Under the pieces are notes generated by a model, which saw only the letters and a list, made by a program, of their open reading frames with translations, made no database searches and was not told where the DNA came from. 64,000 nt of DNA from Pseudomonas sp. WJP1 (GTDB lineage Bacteria; Pseudomonadota; Gammaproteobacteria; Pseudomonadales; Pseudomonadaceae), in contig NZ_CP110128.1 in NCBI RefSeq assembly GCF_028471945.1, positions 3,336,501 to 3,400,500 of the forward strand. The letters run 5' to 3'. This document shows positions 8,164 through 15,993 of this stretch, one piece after another (position 1 is the first letter of the stretch; each line of letters begins with the position of its first letter). The translations under genes were made by a program, and so were the position numbers.

Positions 8164-9816
8164 TCACTTCGGATACAACGGCGGCAACCCACTGTCCCCA
8201 ACCGGATCCTGAACCCGTTCCGCGATCGGGATCGTACGAATCGCCCGCCACAAATCTTCCCCTTGCCAGTGCTGGCCGGTTTCGCTGTACAGCGCGCCGT
8301 TCAAACCGTCGAGGGCGTCGGACAGCGGGACGAAGCGGGCGGCCATGTCGGCCAGGGTTTCCGGTTGCTGGCGGGCCCAGGCGTCGAGCGCCTGGCGGGT
8401 GGCGTGGGAGTCGTTGGCCTGGCAGGCGCGCTTGAGGTCGTCAAGCACGGTGCGTGGGCTCGGGCCGGTTTGTGCCGCGCGCTGGATCGCCGGTTGCGAG
8501 CGCGCTCGCCACCAGAGGCCGAACCCCAGCAGGGTGGTGCAGGCCAGGATCAGGCTGCTGAGTTTCCAGCGCCAGAGGGTTTCGCTGCTGGCGCTGCTGT
8601 CGAGCGCCGAGGTGCCGGCCGGGGTGTCGACCATCAGGCTGGGATTGGCGGCCACCTGCAGGGTTCGGGCGGGCAGGCTGCTGTGCTCCAGATGGTCTTC
8701 GAAGGTGTTCCACCAGACCACTTCGACCGAAGGCAAGTCTATGGCGCCGCTGCGCGAAGGCACCAGCGCTTCTCGGTCTTCGCGGCTGCCGACCAGGCCG
8801 CGCTCGCTGTTCTGGTTGCCCAGCACCGGTTGATCGGGATAGCGCCGCAGGCCAGCGGCCTCGGTGCCGGGCAGGGGTGGCAGTTGCGAGCTGGCCAGGC
8901 CTTCGGCCTTGACCGTCAGGCTGCGGGTCAGCGAATCGCCGACCTGAACGTGTTCCGGTTCCGGGTTCCAGCTTTCGCTGAGCGTCAGGCTGCGAGCCGG
9001 CAGCCAGGGCAGGTCGGCGGGGTAGGTGGCGGGTTTGGCCTTGACCGTCAACAGCAGTTGGCCGGAACTGACGCGCATCAATTTGCCGGATTTCGGCATC
9101 TGGACGCTGGCGTCCTGGACGGGTTGCGCGTCCACCAGCGCGGCATTGAATATCTGCGCCGGAATGATCAGCTCACCGCTGTGTTGCGGGTAGATCGCAT
9201 AGCGCATCTCGATGACGCCGTGGCGCAGGCCGTTGATGTCTTTCTCGTAGGTGCGCGACTCGCCCAGCTGTTCGATGCGGGCGTCGGGAATCTGCAAGGG
9301 CGGCAGGCTGCTGTCGTCGTACAGCGACACCGAATGGTAGATGCGCAAGGTCAGGACCGCCTGGGCCTGCACGTACACGCTGGTTTGATCGAGGCTGGCG
9401 TCGATGAACACCGGCGCCTGTTTGTCTGGGGTCGCCTGGGGATCGCTTTCGACCACTTGCACGGTGATTGGCTGGCTCTGGACTTCGCCCAACTTGAGCG
9501 CGGGAATCACCACGGTGCCATTTTGCAAGGGCAGCAGGGTGATGATCCAGCGAGTGGTGGCCTGGTTGTCGCCGTTGAGGGTGTTCAACTGGTTGACCTG
9601 GCGGGTGCCACGCACTTCGAACAGTGGCTCCAGGGGCGTCAGGTCGGGCTTGCCGAACTGGGTCACGTCGTTGGATTCCAGGGTCAGTTCGATCGTCTCG
9701 CCGGAGTTCAGGCGAGCCCGGTCGACACTGGCGACCAGCTCGGCTGCCTGGGTCTGCATGACGCAGAGCAGCAAGGCGGGCAGCGGGGCAAGCGTGAAGG
9801 CGGTGAAGCGGGTCAT
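8164..9816 (-). CDS. BatD-type protein, copy 1
   Basis: Last gene of the first MoxR-Bat operon. 550 aa: an N-terminal signal peptide (LAPLPALLLCVMQTQAAE), tandem beta-sandwich BatD repeats in the periplasm, one transmembrane helix near 424-443 (LSSLILACTTLLGFGLWW) and a helical cytoplasmic tail. BatD proteins accompany VWA proteins of aerotolerance-type operons; no enzymatic motif is seen or expected. The ATG overlaps the stop of the upstream VWA-TPR gene (9813-9816). Its last 50 codons are duplicated as a dead copy at 6048-6199. The stop lies 6 bp from the end of the convergent ABC-F gene. Confidence 0.88.
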   Translation of the reverse strand: MTRFTAFTLAPLPALLLCVMQTQAAELVASVDRARLNSGETIELTLESNDVTQFGKPDLTPLEPLFEVRGTRQVNQLNTLNGDNQATTRWIITLLPLQNGTVVIPALKLGEVQSQPITVQVVESDPQATPDKQAPVFIDASLDQTSVYVQAQAVLTLRIYHSVSLYDDSSLPPLQIPDARIEQLGESRTYEKDINGLRHGVIEMRYAIYPQHSGELIIPAQIFNAALVDAQPVQDASVQMPKSGKLMRVSSGQLLLTVKAKPATYPADLPWLPARSLTLSESWNPEPEHVQVGDSLTRSLTVKAEGLASSQLPPLPGTEAAGLRRYPDQPVLGNQNSERGLVGSREDREALVPSRSGAIDLPSVEVVWWNTFEDHLEHSSLPARTLQVAANPSLMVDTPAGTSALDSSASSETLWRWKLSSLILACTTLLGFGLWWRARSQPAIQRAAQTGPSPRTVLDDLKRACQANDSHATRQALDAWARQQPETLADMAARFVPLSDALDGLNGALYSETGQHWQGEDLWRAIRTIPIAERVQDPVGDSGLPPLYPK

Positions 9817-11546
9817 CGAGTTTTTCCCTGATCCTGATGTTGTTGCTGTTCGTACCAGAATTTGCGCCGGAGCAATTCCCCCGGGTCATCCGGGATCTGC
9901 CTCAGCCATTGCTCCAGTGCCTGCTGCTGCTCGCCCTCGATACTGTCGCTGGCCGGGCGCATGGGCGCAACGGTGTGCTGTTCGTCTCCCAGTTCGCTGC
10001 CCGGGACCTCATTGGTGCCGGGGCGCGGGGGCGTGGTGGCGGAAGGCTCGGTGCTTGCCTGCGCTTGTTCGCCAGCCGTTTCGGGTTCACCGCTTTGCGA
10101 CGGTTGCGCAGCGTCACTGGGTGGTGCTTGCTGCTCGGCATCGCTGGCCGCCTCATCGGCGGCTTTGTCAGGGGGTGGGGTTGCGGCCTTCTGCTTGAGC
10201 AGGCTTTCCACCAAGGCCTTGTTGGTCAGCGCCGGGCGCAAATCCGGTTGGCGTTCGAGGGCCTGTTCGTAAGCATCCAGTGCCGCCTCCAGCTCGCCAC
10301 TCCTGGCCAAGGCGTTGCCTCGATTGTAGTGGGCATGGGCGTCGTCGCCTTCGGCGAACCGCTGGGCGGCGCCACTGTAGTCGCCGGCTTCGTAGAGGGC
10401 AACGCCTTGCCACTGGTGATCTTCGAAGTGCCGCGCAGCTTCGGCCGGGCGTTTTTGCTTGAGCAAGAGCGCGCCCTGCTGGTCGGGGCGCAGCCACAGG
10501 TCCTGGAAGTCGAAGGCATAACCCGGCTGCGGCAGCGCCAGCAACAGTGGCAGACAGAGCAACCAGCCGCGCCGACCGGCGCACGCGGCCAGCAACAGCA
10601 ACGGCAACAGCAGCCAGTAGCCCTGGTCGGCCCAGGTGTCGAGGCGCAGGGTCTGGCCGTTGTCGCGCAGGTTGCGCGGACTGTCGAACATGCCGAGGGC
10701 GCGCAGGTCGGCATCGCTCAGGCGTGCGTGGCGATAGCGTCCATCAAGGTCGTTGACGAAGGATTTCAAGCCGGGCTCGTCCAGGCGCGACACCAGAATC
10801 GCTCCCTGTTCATCCTTGAGGAAACTGCCATCTTCCTGGGTAATGGGCGCGCCTTCGGCGGTGCCGATGCCAAGCATCAGCAATTGCGTCGATTTGCCGC
10901 TCAAGGCCTGGCGGATGCCCAGGCGCTCCTGTTCGCTCAGGGTGGTGCCGATCAACAGGATCCTGCCGTCGCCCAGTGCGGCCTGCTCCAACAGTGCCAG
11001 GGCCTTGAGCACCGCCAGGTCGGCTCGATGGCCGGCTTCGGGCATCAACGACGGCTTGAGCGCATCGAGCAGGTTGCGGCTGGTGGACAGGTCGTCCGAC
11101 AGCGGCACCAGGGTGTGGGCGCTGCCAGCAAAGACAACGATCGCAGTCTGTGCATCGTTGCGGCTTTGCAGCAGGTCGAAGAGTTTGCGCCGGGCCTGTT
11201 CCAGGCGGTTTGGCTGAACGTCGGTGGCGAGCATTTCCGGGGTCAGCTCAAGGATCACCACCAGCGGGTCGGCGGGTTTCTGGCTGGACTGTTCGACGCG
11301 GGAAAAGCTCGGCCCGAGCAAGGCGAGAACGGCGATCAACCACGCCACGCCCAAGGCAACCCACGGCAGTTTGCTTTCGCGGCCGCTGCCGCCACTGAGC
11401 AACACCGCATGGAACGCCGGTGGCAGGATCATCTGCCAGCGCCCGGCGCGTTTCTGCCGATGCCACAGTTGCCAGAGCAGCCAGCCAAGCAGCGGCAGCA
11501 ACAACAGCCACCACGGGCGGAACCAGTACGGCCAGAGATCGCTCAT
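9813..11546 (-). CDS. BatB/BatC-type VWA-TPR membrane protein with degenerate MIDAS, copy 1
   Basis: 577 aa. Two N-terminal membrane helices (WWLLLLPLLGWLLWQLW and VALGVAWLIAVLALLG), a VWA domain about 85-270, further helices near 310-345, then TPR repeats (HYNRGNALARSGELEAAL, YEQALERQPDLRPALTNKA) and a Pro/Ser/Glu-rich tail. The family MIDAS motif DxSxS is replaced by ILELTPEML and the TDG motif by IGTT, so metal-dependent ligand binding is probably lost; the paralogue at 44636 keeps both. The start overlaps the BatA stop by ATGA and the stop overlaps the batD start. Likely a scaffold of the membrane complex. Confidence 0.88.
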   Translation of the reverse strand: MSDLWPYWFRPWWLLLLPLLGWLLWQLWHRQKRAGRWQMILPPAFHAVLLSGGSGRESKLPWVALGVAWLIAVLALLGPSFSRVEQSSQKPADPLVVILELTPEMLATDVQPNRLEQARRKLFDLLQSRNDAQTAIVVFAGSAHTLVPLSDDLSTSRNLLDALKPSLMPEAGHRADLAVLKALALLEQAALGDGRILLIGTTLSEQERLGIRQALSGKSTQLLMLGIGTAEGAPITQEDGSFLKDEQGAILVSRLDEPGLKSFVNDLDGRYRHARLSDADLRALGMFDSPRNLRDNGQTLRLDTWADQGYWLLLPLLLLAACAGRRGWLLCLPLLLALPQPGYAFDFQDLWLRPDQQGALLLKQKRPAEAARHFEDHQWQGVALYEAGDYSGAAQRFAEGDDAHAHYNRGNALARSGELEAALDAYEQALERQPDLRPALTNKALVESLLKQKAATPPPDKAADEAASDAEQQAPPSDAAQPSQSGEPETAGEQAQASTEPSATTPPRPGTNEVPGSELGDEQHTVAPMRPASDSIEGEQQQALEQWLRQIPDDPGELLRRKFWYEQQQHQDQGKTR

Positions 11547-12622
11547 CGGCGTCTCCGCAGGCGCAGGCGTTTGAGGCGCTGGCGCCAGTCAGGCAATTGC
11601 GTTTGCAAGAACAGGTCCTTGTTGAACAGTCGATGCAGCGGGTTATCCGGCCACAGCACGCGCACCACCAGCAGCATGCTCAGCAACAACGCCAGCGCCA
11701 GTGGCCAGTGATACAACGCCTGGGCCGGGCGAGCCTGAGTCGGTTGCTGGGTCACAGGTTCCAGTTGGTCGAGGGTGGCCTTGATCGCTTGCAGTTGCTT
11801 GCCGTCTTGAGCGCGAAAGTACTGGCCACCGGTGGCGTCGGCGATTTCTTTCAAGGTGGGTTCGTCAAGGTCCAGGCTCGGATTGATCCCCAGGAAACCC
11901 GGAGTGCCGCTTTGTTCCGGGTCGGCGCCGATGCCGATCGGGTAGATTTTCACACCTTCCCTGGCCGCCAGGCGGGCGGCGGTGAGCGGATCGATTTCGC
12001 CACCGTTGTTGGCGCCATCGGTGACCAGGATCATCACGCGACTTTGTGCCGGCCGTTGCCGCAGGCGCTTTACGGCCAGGCCGATGGCGTCGCCGATGGC
12101 GGTGTTCTTGCCGGCGATGCCGATGCGCGCCTCGTCGAGCCAGACACGCACGGTATGCCGGTCAAACGTCAGGGGCGCCTGTACGTAGGCCCGGCTGCCG
12201 AAGAGGATCAGGCCGACCCGGTCGCCGTCGCGGCTTTCTAGGAAGTCGCCCAGCAAATGCTGGACCAGCGTGAGGCGGCTGACCTCTTCGTCCTGCCACT
12301 GCATATCGGGAAAGTCCATGGAACCGGACACATCCACCGCCACCAGCAGGTCGCGCCCACTGGCGGCAATCGGCAGCGGTTCGCCGAGCCATTGCGGGCG
12401 CGCGGCCGCGCTCAGCAGCAGCAACCACAGCAGCAGGAACGGCGCCTGCTGGCGCCAGGCGGGCAGGTTGGCGCGGGCGCGGCGCCGGGCCAGGCCTTCG
12501 AGGTCACTGAGGAAACTGACCTTGAGCGCCGGTTCGCCACTGTCGGCTACCGGCAACACAACGCGCATCAACCAGGGCAGCGGCAGCAGGGCGAAGATCC
12601 ACGGCCAGGCGAACTCAAACAT
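11543..12622 (-). CDS. BatA-type VWA membrane protein, copy 1
   Basis: 359 aa. An N-terminal helix (WPWIFALLPLPWLM), a second helix near 58-72, a VWA domain about 90-285 with intact MIDAS (VAVDVSGSMD and ILVTDGANNGG), and a C-terminal helix (LALALLLSMLLVVRVLW). This is the BatA architecture: membrane-anchored von Willebrand A domain working with a MoxR ATPase. It overlaps the DUF4381 gene by 8 bp upstream and batB by 4 bp downstream, so stoichiometric synthesis is expected. Confidence 0.9.
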   Translation of the reverse strand: MFEFAWPWIFALLPLPWLMRVVLPVADSGEPALKVSFLSDLEGLARRRARANLPAWRQQAPFLLLWLLLLSAAARPQWLGEPLPIAASGRDLLVAVDVSGSMDFPDMQWQDEEVSRLTLVQHLLGDFLESRDGDRVGLILFGSRAYVQAPLTFDRHTVRVWLDEARIGIAGKNTAIGDAIGLAVKRLRQRPAQSRVMILVTDGANNGGEIDPLTAARLAAREGVKIYPIGIGADPEQSGTPGFLGINPSLDLDEPTLKEIADATGGQYFRAQDGKQLQAIKATLDQLEPVTQQPTQARPAQALYHWPLALALLLSMLLVVRVLWPDNPLHRLFNKDLFLQTQLPDWRQRLKRLRLRRRR

Positions 12623-13109
12623 GTTTGCGAATCCAGGTGTCGACGGCCTGGGTCAAGCCGGCGATGGCTTTGTCGTCGAGCTTGCATTCGGGCTTGTAGG
12701 CGCCTTCAACCAGCACCATCCAGCGGGTCAGGCCGGCAGCGGGGCAGCGGTTGTCGAGGAACGCCAGCCATTTTCGGCCATTGAGGGTATGGCTCTGGCT
12801 ATAGGGGTAATGGTTGCGGCACAGGCGCTTGAGCAGGCCATTGAGCTGCTGCAGCCAGGCCCCTGCCGGCGCACCATCGTAAGGTTTGGGCATGCGCGCC
12901 AATTCCGCCAGTGCGGCCACGCGTACCGGGTCCAGCGGCTGTTCGACGGGCGCGACCGGCGGCTTGCCAGGCAACAGGTGGCGCAGTTTCCACAGGCCGA
13001 AGCCAATGGCTGGCAGCAACAACAGCAGCAACCACCAACCCGGTGCCGGCGGCCAGAAAGCCACGGGGGGCGGGGAAATCAGTGGTTGCAGTTGCTCGAG
13101 ACCGTTCAT
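12615..13109 (-). CDS. DUF4381 membrane protein, copy 1
   Basis: 164 aa, one transmembrane helix near residues 24-42 (GWWLLLLLLPAIGFGLW) and a soluble helical domain. DUF4381 proteins sit between DUF58 and BatA genes in Proteobacterial MoxR operons; function unknown. The ATG overlaps the DUF58 stop in ATGA. The paralogue at 47197 has a 31-codon REPIN insertion that this copy lacks, so this one shows the uninterrupted form. Confidence 0.87.
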   Translation of the reverse strand: MNGLEQLQPLISPPPVAFWPPAPGWWLLLLLLPAIGFGLWKLRHLLPGKPPVAPVEQPLDPVRVAALAELARMPKPYDGAPAGAWLQQLNGLLKRLCRNHYPYSQSHTLNGRKWLAFLDNRCPAAGLTRWMVLVEGAYKPECKLDDKAIAGLTQAVDTWIRKHV

Positions 13110-14059
13110 CGACCTTTTCCCGGCTTCTGTGGGTTGAGGTACTCGCGCAGTTGCTCGACCATTTCACTCTGCGTGCTCAACGGCATCAGCAGCACCCGCA
13201 GCTTCTGCGCCAGCAACTCCCAGCGGGCGATGCGGTCTTCGGCCTGGGCGCGATAGGTCTGGCGCAGGTCGAAATTGAGCGTGTCGAGCTCCAGTTGCGC
13301 GCCACGCTCGGCGAAGCGCAACAGTCCGGCGGCGGGCAGGGCATGGTCCAGTGGATCGGACACCGGCAGCAGCAACAGGTCGCAATGGCGCGACAACAGG
13401 CTCAGCTGTTGTTCGGCGTTGCCGGACAAGGCACGTTCATCGCAGATCACGATCACCAGGCTGCCAGGGCGCAACACTTCGCGCGCGCGGCGCAAGGCAA
13501 TGCCGAACGCATCGCCAGCGGGCTCGCTTTCGGTGTGCAGCGACTGGTTGACCCGTACCAGGCGGTTGAGCAACTGCAGCAGGCTCTGTTTGCTGCGCCT
13601 TGGCTTGATTTCGTAATGCTCGTTGTCGCCGAACACCAGGCCGCCAACCCGGTCGTTATGCCCCAGGGCGGCCCAGCCAATCAGGCTCGCGGCCTGGGCG
13701 GCCAGCACCGATTTGAACATCAGTCCCGAGCCGAAAAACAGGCGACGGCTTTGCTCGACCATGATGAAGATCGGCCGTTCACGCTCTTCGTGGAACAGCT
13801 TGGTGTGGGGCTCCTGGGTCCGGGCGGTGACGCGCCAGTCGATGCTGCGCACATCGTCGCCGGCCTGGTAGACCCGCACCTGATCGAAATCCACGCCACG
13901 GCCACGCAGCTTGGAATGGTGCAGGCCGATCAGCGGGCTGCGCTGGCTCGGTGTGGAAAACAGCTGCACTTCGCGCACACGATGGCGCATCTCGATCAGC
14001 TCGGCGAGCGTGACGCGGATGCCCGGTTGGGGCGGCAGGAGGGCGTTCATCGGACTCAA
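13106..14059 (-). CDS. DUF58 protein, copy 1
   Basis: 317 aa soluble protein. It has the DUF58 core with GRGVDFDQVRVYQAGDDVRS-like and DWRVTARTQEPHTKLF motifs (about 52-85), followed by a VWA-like region (IFIMVEQSRRLFFGSG). DUF58 proteins pair with MoxR ATPases; the precise role is unknown. Start ATGA-coupled to the MoxR stop, stop ATGA-coupled to DUF4381. Close paralogue at 47772-48707. Confidence 0.9.
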   Translation of the reverse strand: MSPMNALLPPQPGIRVTLAELIEMRHRVREVQLFSTPSQRSPLIGLHHSKLRGRGVDFDQVRVYQAGDDVRSIDWRVTARTQEPHTKLFHEERERPIFIMVEQSRRLFFGSGLMFKSVLAAQAASLIGWAALGHNDRVGGLVFGDNEHYEIKPRRSKQSLLQLLNRLVRVNQSLHTESEPAGDAFGIALRRAREVLRPGSLVIVICDERALSGNAEQQLSLLSRHCDLLLLPVSDPLDHALPAAGLLRFAERGAQLELDTLNFDLRQTYRAQAEDRIARWELLAQKLRVLLMPLSTQSEMVEQLREYLNPQKPGKGR

Positions 14060-15015
14060 GCGACAGCTACGACGTCGAGAATGCGCTGGACCACCCGGTC
14101 CTGGTCGATCCCGGCGGCTTCGGCTTCAAAGGACAGGATGATGCGGTGGCGCAACACATCGAACAGTACCGCCTGGATGTCTTCGGGGCTGACGAAGTCG
14201 CGACCGGCCAGCCAGGCGTGGGCCCGGGCACAACGATCCAGTGCAATCGAACCGCGGGGGCTGGCGCCGTAGGCGATCCATTCGGCCATTTCCGGATCGA
14301 ACTTGGCCGGGTTGCGCGTGGCCATGACCAGTTGCACCAGGTATTCCTCCACGGCGTCGGCCATGTACAGCCCGAGAATCTCCTTGCGTGCGGCGAAGAT
14401 CGCCTGCTGGCTGACCCGGCGCTCGGGTTTGGTTTCGCCGTTCAAGGCTTCGCCACGGGCCTGTTGCAGGATGCGGCGTTCGACTGCCGCGTCCGGAAAG
14501 CCGATTTTCACGTGCATCAGGAAACGGTCGAGCTGCGCTTCGGGCAGCGGGTAGGTGCCTTCCTGTTCGATCGGGTTTTGCGTGGCCATCACCAGGAACA
14601 ATGGCGAAAGCTCATAGGTGCTGCGTCCGACACTGACCTGACGCTCACCCATGGCTTCGAGCAGCGCCGACTGCACCTTGGCCGGGGCGCGGTTGATTTC
14701 GTCCGCCAGCACCAGGTTGTGGAAGATCGGACCTTGCTGGAACACGAAGCTGCCGGTTTCCGGACGATAGATCTCGGTACCGGTGATGTCGGCGGGCAGC
14801 AAGTCGGGGGTGAACTGGATGCGATGGAACTGTGCTTCGATGCCTTCCGCCAATTCCTTGATGGCCTTGGTCTTGGCCAGGCCTGGGGCGCCCTCGACCA
14901 GCATGTGGCCGTCGGCAAGCAGGGCGATGAGCAAGCGCTCGATGAGTTTTTCCTGGCCGAGAATCTGCGTTGAAAGAAAGGTTCGCAGCGCAAGCAGCGC
15001 TTCACGATGTTCCAT
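14056..15015 (-). CDS. MoxR-family AAA+ ATPase, copy 1
   Basis: First gene of the operon, 319 aa. Walker A region EGAPGLAKT at about 40-48, Walker B LVLADEINRAPAK near 103-115, sensor ATQNPIEQEGTYPLPEAQ near 145-162, and a C-terminal lid. MoxR ATPases act as chaperones for metal insertion or complex assembly, usually with VWA partners. I chose the ATG at 15015 (MEHREALLAL) because AGGA lies 10 nt upstream; the ATG at 15054 has no Shine-Dalgarno sequence and adds residues not typical of the family. Confidence 0.92.
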   Translation of the reverse strand: MEHREALLALRTFLSTQILGQEKLIERLLIALLADGHMLVEGAPGLAKTKAIKELAEGIEAQFHRIQFTPDLLPADITGTEIYRPETGSFVFQQGPIFHNLVLADEINRAPAKVQSALLEAMGERQVSVGRSTYELSPLFLVMATQNPIEQEGTYPLPEAQLDRFLMHVKIGFPDAAVERRILQQARGEALNGETKPERRVSQQAIFAARKEILGLYMADAVEEYLVQLVMATRNPAKFDPEMAEWIAYGASPRGSIALDRCARAHAWLAGRDFVSPEDIQAVLFDVLRHRIILSFEAEAAGIDQDRVVQRILDVVAVA

Positions 15016-15188
15016 CGATGACTGTTCCTGGAAAGGGTGACCGAAGACGTTCATATAACGCCAGGGCTGGGGGCGTTACTTTAATCCATCGCGGGGGGCG
15101 GCGACTAACGGCATTTTGTGCAAAGTGGGGGAAATGATTGGGGAAAATGTGGGATTTGGCTGGCGGGGAGTGATTGGGTGGCTGTGCC
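15016..15188. promoter_or_regulatory. Upstream region of MoxR operon 1
   Basis: About 170 bp before the first REPIN. It must hold the promoter of the minus-strand MoxR operon. No distinct box recognised. Confidence 0.35.
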
Positions 15189-15271
15189 GGCCCCATCGCG
15201 AGCAGGCTCACGCCTACAGTGACGGTGTACGCCGCTCAATTGTAGGAGTGAGCCTGCTCGCGATGAGGGCC
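15189..15271. repeat. REPIN
   Basis: Inverted pair of the REP sequence gcccatcgcgagcaggct.../...agcctgctcgcgatgaggg with a central spacer, 12 bp downstream of the acidic-protein stop. It is identical except at one position to the REPIN at 17465-17547. Confidence 0.9.
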
Positions 15272-15282
15272 GATCAAACACC

Positions 15283-15636
15283 TCAAATCTGGCTGATAAA
15301 GGTGCCGGTACCGTCAAGGATGTTCTTCAGGGTTTCCTCAACTTCAGCCAGATCCACCATGTCCGGGTTGAAGGTGATCTCCAGCACATCATCCCCATTC
15401 AACGCATCGGCATCCGTGGCGGCGATTTCGATCTTCAGCAGGGTAGGGCTTAAGGTAATTTTCACGCCGTCGAGGGTCGAAGGCTCGCCGTCGAGGGTGA
15501 TTTCCAGCTCGTCTTCATCCGGGTAACGGCTCATCAGGAACATTTCGCCCTTTTCGCTGTGACAGCAGAGCATGGCCATGTTGTCTTCCTCGTCGTCGCA
15601 CGGGTTGACGATCAAGAGGGCGGTGGTCATTTGCAT
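15283..15636 (-). CDS. Small acidic protein of unknown function, copy 1
   Basis: 117 aa, strongly acidic (for example NPCDDEEDNMAML and RYPDEDELEITLDGE), no signal peptide or membrane segment, predicted mostly beta. Start at MQMTTALLI (15636), with AGGA 9 nt upstream; the open frame continues further but the paralogue shares only this start. About 88-90% identical to the product at 17559-17912 and of exactly the same length, so selection has kept both intact. The composition resembles immunity or anti-toxin proteins, but I recognise no named family. Confidence 0.8.
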   Translation of the reverse strand: MQMTTALLIVNPCDDEEDNMAMLCCHSEKGEMFLMSRYPDEDELEITLDGEPSTLDGVKITLSPTLLKIEIAATDADALNGDDVLEITFNPDMVDLAEVEETLKNILDGTGTFISQI

Positions 15637-15993
15637 GGGGAATTCCTGGCTCGGCGAGCGTGATGAACGTGACAAAAAAGCAATTCTGCCAGCCTGTGGG
15701 AATTTCTGCTGCCTCAGGTGCTGGAACGGAGGGAAAAAACCGATTTCCATTATCAGTCTGATGTATCGAGAAGCCTCTAAAATTCGACTTTGTGAATGGT
15801 GAAAGGTACTTCTCACAGAATTTTCCTAACTTGCCCTAGGAAATTTCCGGGCCTGTCGCAGGACGTTTGCAAGAGCTAAAAATAACGCCCCTCCCGCCGG
15901 TTTTTTACTTGTGTTGGCGTCATTCAATCCCTTAGCGTGCTCGCCCAGACGCAAAGGATTGCGCAGTCAATCATGAAAAAAGGACCTCTTTCG
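15637..15993. promoter_or_regulatory. Divergent promoter region with inverted repeat
   Basis: 357 bp, AT-richer, between acidic-protein copy 1 and the zinc-ribbon gene. An inverted repeat TTTCCTA-n8-TAGGAAA (15822-15843) is a candidate operator. Nothing else stands out. Confidence 0.4.

Larger units (their letters stand above)
15184..15654. repeat. Direct repeat copy 1 (acidic-protein gene plus REPIN)
   Basis: About 470 bp that match 17460-17930 without gaps (constant offset 2276) with roughly 22 mismatches, near 95% identity by manual alignment. The repeat comprises a REPIN and the whole 117-codon gene up to its ribosome-binding site. It brackets the zinc-ribbon gene together with copy 2. 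Confidence 0.93.
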
